Positions 61,701 through 64,000 of a DNA stretch of 64,000 bases are shown in pieces. This DNA is from Tritrichomonas musculus (taxonomy: Eukaryota; Parabasalia; Tritrichomonadida; Tritrichomonadidae). The notes below the pieces were generated by a model. The model searched no databases, was not told the origin of the DNA, and was given only the letters and a program-made list of their open reading frames with translations. The stretch covers positions 1,116,001-1,180,000 of the forward strand of contig JAPFFF010000008.1 of assembly GCA_039105265.1 (NCBI GenBank), written 5' to 3'. The position numbers were made by a program, and so were the translations under genes. Numbering within the stretch: the stretch's first letter is position 1; every line of letters starts with the position of its first letter.

Positions 61701-64000
61701 TGTAAAATGGCTAGAAATAGGTTCTCATCGTGCACCGTTATTAATTGAGACTATAACAAATGCAATATTTGCTGGGATTTTCGGTTATGTTGGTGCAACT
61801 GATTACACTTCACATGTCTATCATTTAGATCTTGTTTACAATTATTCACAACGTTTTTTGTATCAACATAAAGACTTGATTTGGGGATCTGATAGTTCTA
61901 CATCATGTAACAACTTTACTGAACGGTTAGATCAACTTCACTTCACTAACACTTGCTTCATTGATTACAAAAGTGAATCTCTTCAGGCCGATTATCGATG
62001 CTTCTCTCTTGATCAGCAAATTATGACTTTTAACAAGTTCGCCAAAGACATTTACTTGTCTATTATTTATGCACAACACAACTCTAACATGACTACGAAT
62101 TCATCAAATAAAAAAAGCGATTTTGATATCGCTTTCATTAACATTTTGAACTCTTATGAAGCTATCAATCTTCATTATCTAGGAATCACTTTTTTGTTGC
62201 CGAAACTTGAAGAAGCTCAACAAATTTTGAATCAAGGAATTAACCTTAAAATTGACCAATTGAAAAAATATTCAATTGCTATTTCATTGGGCACTTTTGC
62301 TACTGATATTATCATCTTTATTATTGAACTGGCAATTCTAACTACTTTGAGAGAAGAATATAATATTGTGAGGATTTTGATCGCTCGTTTGCCACCTCTT
62401 GGAGTCGTCCAAAATCAATCACTCGTTGAATTAATGACTGGCAACATTGAAGGCGTTAAATCAAAGCAAAATTCACCTATAATTAATCACATTATATATT
62501 GTTCGAATCCAATCATTGTTTTTGACAAAACATGCAAAATTCTAATGGTCAATTCGCAGACAACAAAAACATTCGGAATCTCCAAAGAACAGCTTTTTCA
62601 TACTCACATATCGACGGTTATAAGTAAAGATGATTGTTCATTAATTCATTCAAAAGTTAACCAAAACATTGAATACAATAAAAACTCAATCTTTTCTCAT
62701 TCTAATGACAAAGATGAATTCGTTCGTATATCATCAAGAGAAAGTGACAACAATGAAGAAAACATATCAATTCTTGAACCTTTAATGAAGAGTAATGAAA
62801 ACATTGATCTTAATAACAATAACAACAACAATAATAACGACCAAGGAACATCTGAAAAAGTTGACCTATACAATGATCCTATTGAAATGACAATAATTGG
62901 AATCAAAGATGATGGAAATAAGATCATCTTGTCTGCAATTTTGGCTTATCTTCCAGAGCCTGACGATGTTTATGCATTGATCATGAGAAACGACACGAAA
63001 GTTTACATAAATGAAGAAGAAATTAAACGTGCAAAACTGAAAACAACTGAAATTATGACACAAGTACTTCCTCAGGCAATTGCAGAGTCCGAGAACATCA
63101 AGGAAAACATCTCATTTTCAATAAAATTAGTTACAGTTGTAACGATAAAGATATTGAATTTCAATGATTCAATATCTCACTTCACAAGTGTCCAAGCAAT
63201 CAGAAACATGTCGGAGTTGTACACAATTTATGACACACAACTGATGAACTATCCAAATCTCACCAAAACATCAGTTATTTCAGAATATTTTCAAGCTGTT
63301 GGTGGCCTTTTCAATAACAATTACATCCAAAGGGACTCAGCAAATCAACTACAAGAAATTGAAGGCGAAAACAACCAAGAAAATAAAGAACAAAACAATC
63401 AAGAAAATAAAGAACAAAACAATCAAGAAAATGAAAATGATAAACAAAATAATTTGGGTTTGAATGAAAGTAATGATAGTACTTTTTTCGATAGTAATAA
63501 TAATTTTAATAATTTTAATAATGATAAAATTGAAGGGAATAATATTAATAATCTTATTATTAGTGCTAGTAATATTGATGCCTTCAATCATTATAACGAG
63601 AGTATTAATCGACATATTGCTGATGGAGTCAATAATAGTATTCTGATTCAATCAAGTAGCATTGAGAGCATAAATGGAAACTTTAACCGCGCCAATATTA
63701 ATAATGGTATAGATATTAATAATATGGGCGCTAACAATGGCGGGGTCAACAATATTAATAATAATGATGTTAACAATCTTAGCAATGGAGGCAAAAATAC
63801 TAATGATGACGATGATGCATCAATTATTAGGCCAAGAAGTCATTCAAAAATCAGATTTGTTAGAAGTAGGCAGAGCTTATATGATATAAGTAATCTTAAA
63901 TGCGGCCAAAACGACCAATTTGCAAATATTGTTCTTGATTCGATTTATTTTGCATTTAATTGTATAGATGCAACTGAATATACAAACAACGCAACTGGAT
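58702..64000 (+). CDS. Giant multi-pass membrane protein with PAS and degenerate nucleotide-cyclase-like domain, 3' end missing
   Basis: An open frame of 1766 codons runs from ATG 58702 to the right edge with no stop. Architecture: a Ser-rich N-terminus, about seven transmembrane helices between ~55 and ~370, and a large cytosolic helical region (~370-660). Further helices lie at ~670-690, ~890-910, ~970-990, ~1015-1035 and ~1190-1215. Next are a PAS domain (~1255-1320, IIYCSNPIIVFDKTCKILMV) and a linker, VLPQAIAESENIKENISFS, like that preceding class III cyclase domains of trichomonads. The cyclase-like domain starts ~1475, but the metal-Asp strand reads VVTIKILNFN rather than V-F-D-I-x-x-F-T, and the later GD-Y block is SEYFQAVGG. 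A ~190-residue Asn-rich insert follows before NIVLDSIYFAFNCIDA resumes the fold. It is likely a signalling-receptor pseudocyclase. Confidence 0.85.
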   Translation, partial: MDFPESSVMPSESISRASRISTTVRHISEHQIESTSSGFFEIFFLIFDEIGKFSPPNSFLIFIQIFISFYQFYITSFFPFLSDGWDFSVFPDKIIRYLNYPVDFGNGDPDIFNSGICLCLLLILCAIFIIFLIIIFFYYKANKMFPQHCALATRIIISIVIPIILSPLSYIIVFSFKSCFTNDSSYIPYINKTEYNKTKIYDDPSGNLSEVSTTNRQLYLTTTTIGILFYFFLLFIFYADVMFRSSTPYLEDTPLSMWDGFPLFLSMFGSTINIIFSGFIFRFPTWAAYFLIICYLIYNGYILYNILFFPMIKHWMNATFFIFVSSSLFSSLFQLFPIKSIYRLLIPLVIFVVHIPIVIIFLRQFRRKITRQEIEEANISTESRALRYLRLSISDRCADFVLFKWLKPMNQKSTNKLLFQMAQFISFFPSESQNLTFYISLLARRNNISLHQQFLFFQLRRVHIFRQSSTSKQLNEDLSTISKATSQCISSFAQFLIRTIDDRQELTIDSLRSLAKLNKSTCSMCHEAMSRYPNNSRLIFIFSRYIIECQADFKGGVSMYQEAQMIERGKRATIDYAFRSMINLFPTYLWKHILDYKGRNILKRRTRQKSGSSLSADSMTNDKNNPMSETDIESNEKVASNVLENPKLRFALRKAVNNMKSKGIMIMTFSCVVRFILTFVICMIIMGVAPSIIGERKVNYQNIAEIGTVRKCIDLSLFRMSKIWSRNLNLSPTQEDIRSALGPDISVDEFDNSTIEPEIAMISDVFSSIEAIERLGKLLIEVKYQDSMSSSDKDSNFILFNNISFCNRAKGKFYESTTSLRYFMLYLLNQIVSVTRLDSLYDDPFDWKEDECICEVVMNMGKIIQVLNDQSSVLISREQEYSNTMNTKILIFFCIVIPFIFTAFIIPYFVGYAKMISEFRQIFDVLNLLPIQIYKESCMPIARFNADYDQVQEAVSQVDYSGCQKIEMAIPGILCSVLVAGSLIGTFFLLRDVNNKFYALVKWLEIGSHRAPLLIETITNAIFAGIFGYVGATDYTSHVYHLDLVYNYSQRFLYQHKDLIWGSDSSTSCNNFTERLDQLHFTNTCFIDYKSESLQADYRCFSLDQQIMTFNKFAKDIYLSIIYAQHNSNMTTNSSNKKSDFDIAFINILNSYEAINLHYLGITFLLPKLEEAQQILNQGINLKIDQLKKYSIAISLGTFATDIIIFIIELAILTTLREEYNIVRILIARLPPLGVVQNQSLVELMTGNIEGVKSKQNSPIINHIIYCSNPIIVFDKTCKILMVNSQTTKTFGISKEQLFHTHISTVISKDDCSLIHSKVNQNIEYNKNSIFSHSNDKDEFVRISSRESDNNEENISILEPLMKSNENIDLNNNNNNNNNDQGTSEKVDLYNDPIEMTIIGIKDDGNKIILSAILAYLPEPDDVYALIMRNDTKVYINEEEIKRAKLKTTEIMTQVLPQAIAESENIKENISFSIKLVTVVTIKILNFNDSISHFTSVQAIRNMSELYTIYDTQLMNYPNLTKTSVISEYFQAVGGLFNNNYIQRDSANQLQEIEGENNQENKEQNNQENKEQNNQENENDKQNNLGLNESNDSTFFDSNNNFNNFNNDKIEGNNINNLIISASNIDAFNHYNESINRHIADGVNNSILIQSSSIESINGNFNRANINNGIDINNMGANNGGVNNINNNDVNNLSNGGKNTNDDDDASIIRPRSHSKIRFVRSRQSLYDISNLKCGQNDQFANIVLDSIYFAFNCIDATEYTNNATG

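Noticed and set aside
61921-61960. CACTAACACTT, similar to the trichomonad 3' splice signal
   Set aside because: It lacks the terminal CACAG, and the reading frame is open on both sides, so no intron is needed.

Overview
The window looks like nuclear DNA of a parabasalid flagellate, most likely a Tritrichomonas relative, though Trichomonas cannot be excluded. The evidence is mixed. (i) The DNA is very AT-rich, and the long open frames read in the standard code (TAA, TGA and TAG all act as stops) with no intron needed. (ii) Several genes have the trichomonad-type initiator TCA(+1)Y(T/A) about 9-30 nt before the ATG. (iii) The families present are typical of trichomonads: kinase-Sel1 fusions, DUF3447/ankyrin proteins, BspA-like LRR_5 proteins, POZ-like/F5-8-type-C proteins, large multi-pass PAS-cyclase proteins, caspase-like proteins and Tc1/mariner relics. 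(iv) Axonemal and basal-body genes are also present. The species assignment is inference.

Layout. 1-5.5 kb: a gene cut by the left edge (complement 1-1743), then a repeat-rich stretch with direct repeats and nested insertions, two of them Mutator-like, plus a hypothetical protein and ankyrin scraps. 6-26 kb: an accessory region with a caspase-like gene, two large kinase-Sel1 paralogues in opposite orientation (7.5-10.9 and 17.9-22.0 kb), two broken copies of an ankyrin-LRR_5 fusion gene (11.2-14.1 kb and complement 23.2-25.5 kb), a POZ/F5-8-type-C gene, a decayed ankyrin/coiled-coil gene, and a small intact avidin-like gene (22559-22915). 25.9-49.4 kb: a compact, mostly single-copy region with a second POZ/F5-8-type-C gene, an 8.4-kb VPS13-type lipid-transfer gene, a CFAP36-like gene, a coiled-coil (possibly Sds3-like) gene, a rhomboid protease, an axonemal inner-protein-like gene, a CEP78-like gene, a PAP2 lipid phosphatase, tRNA-Ile(UAU), SGT1 and a double pseudokinase. 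49.5-54.6 kb: a transposon graveyard with two Tc1/mariner relics, one pogo/CENP-B-type relic on the opposite strand, and a 392-bp miniature element with a 9-bp target duplication. 54.8-64 kb: a TSUP/TauE anion exporter, a tandem ubiquitin-like protein, and a giant multi-pass protein with PAS and degenerate cyclase-like domains that runs off the right edge.

How the genes fit together. There are no operons. Genes are monocistronic and mixed in orientation, with divergent pairs sharing short upstream regions. CFAP36-, axonemal- and CEP78-like genes lie within 7 kb and point to flagellar and basal-body function. SGT1, VPS13, rhomboid, PAP2 and TSUP are housekeeping membrane or chaperone functions. 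A recurring theme is signalling enzymes whose catalytic motifs have changed: DFD instead of DFG in both Sel1 kinases, a double pseudokinase, a caspase-like protein without the usual His, and a cyclase-like domain without its metal-site Asp. The most unexpected gene is the avidin homologue, which keeps nearly all biotin-contact positions.

Start codons were set at ATG by reading the sequence. Several open frames that seem to begin with TTG are 5'-truncated gene fragments or have their true ATG further in.
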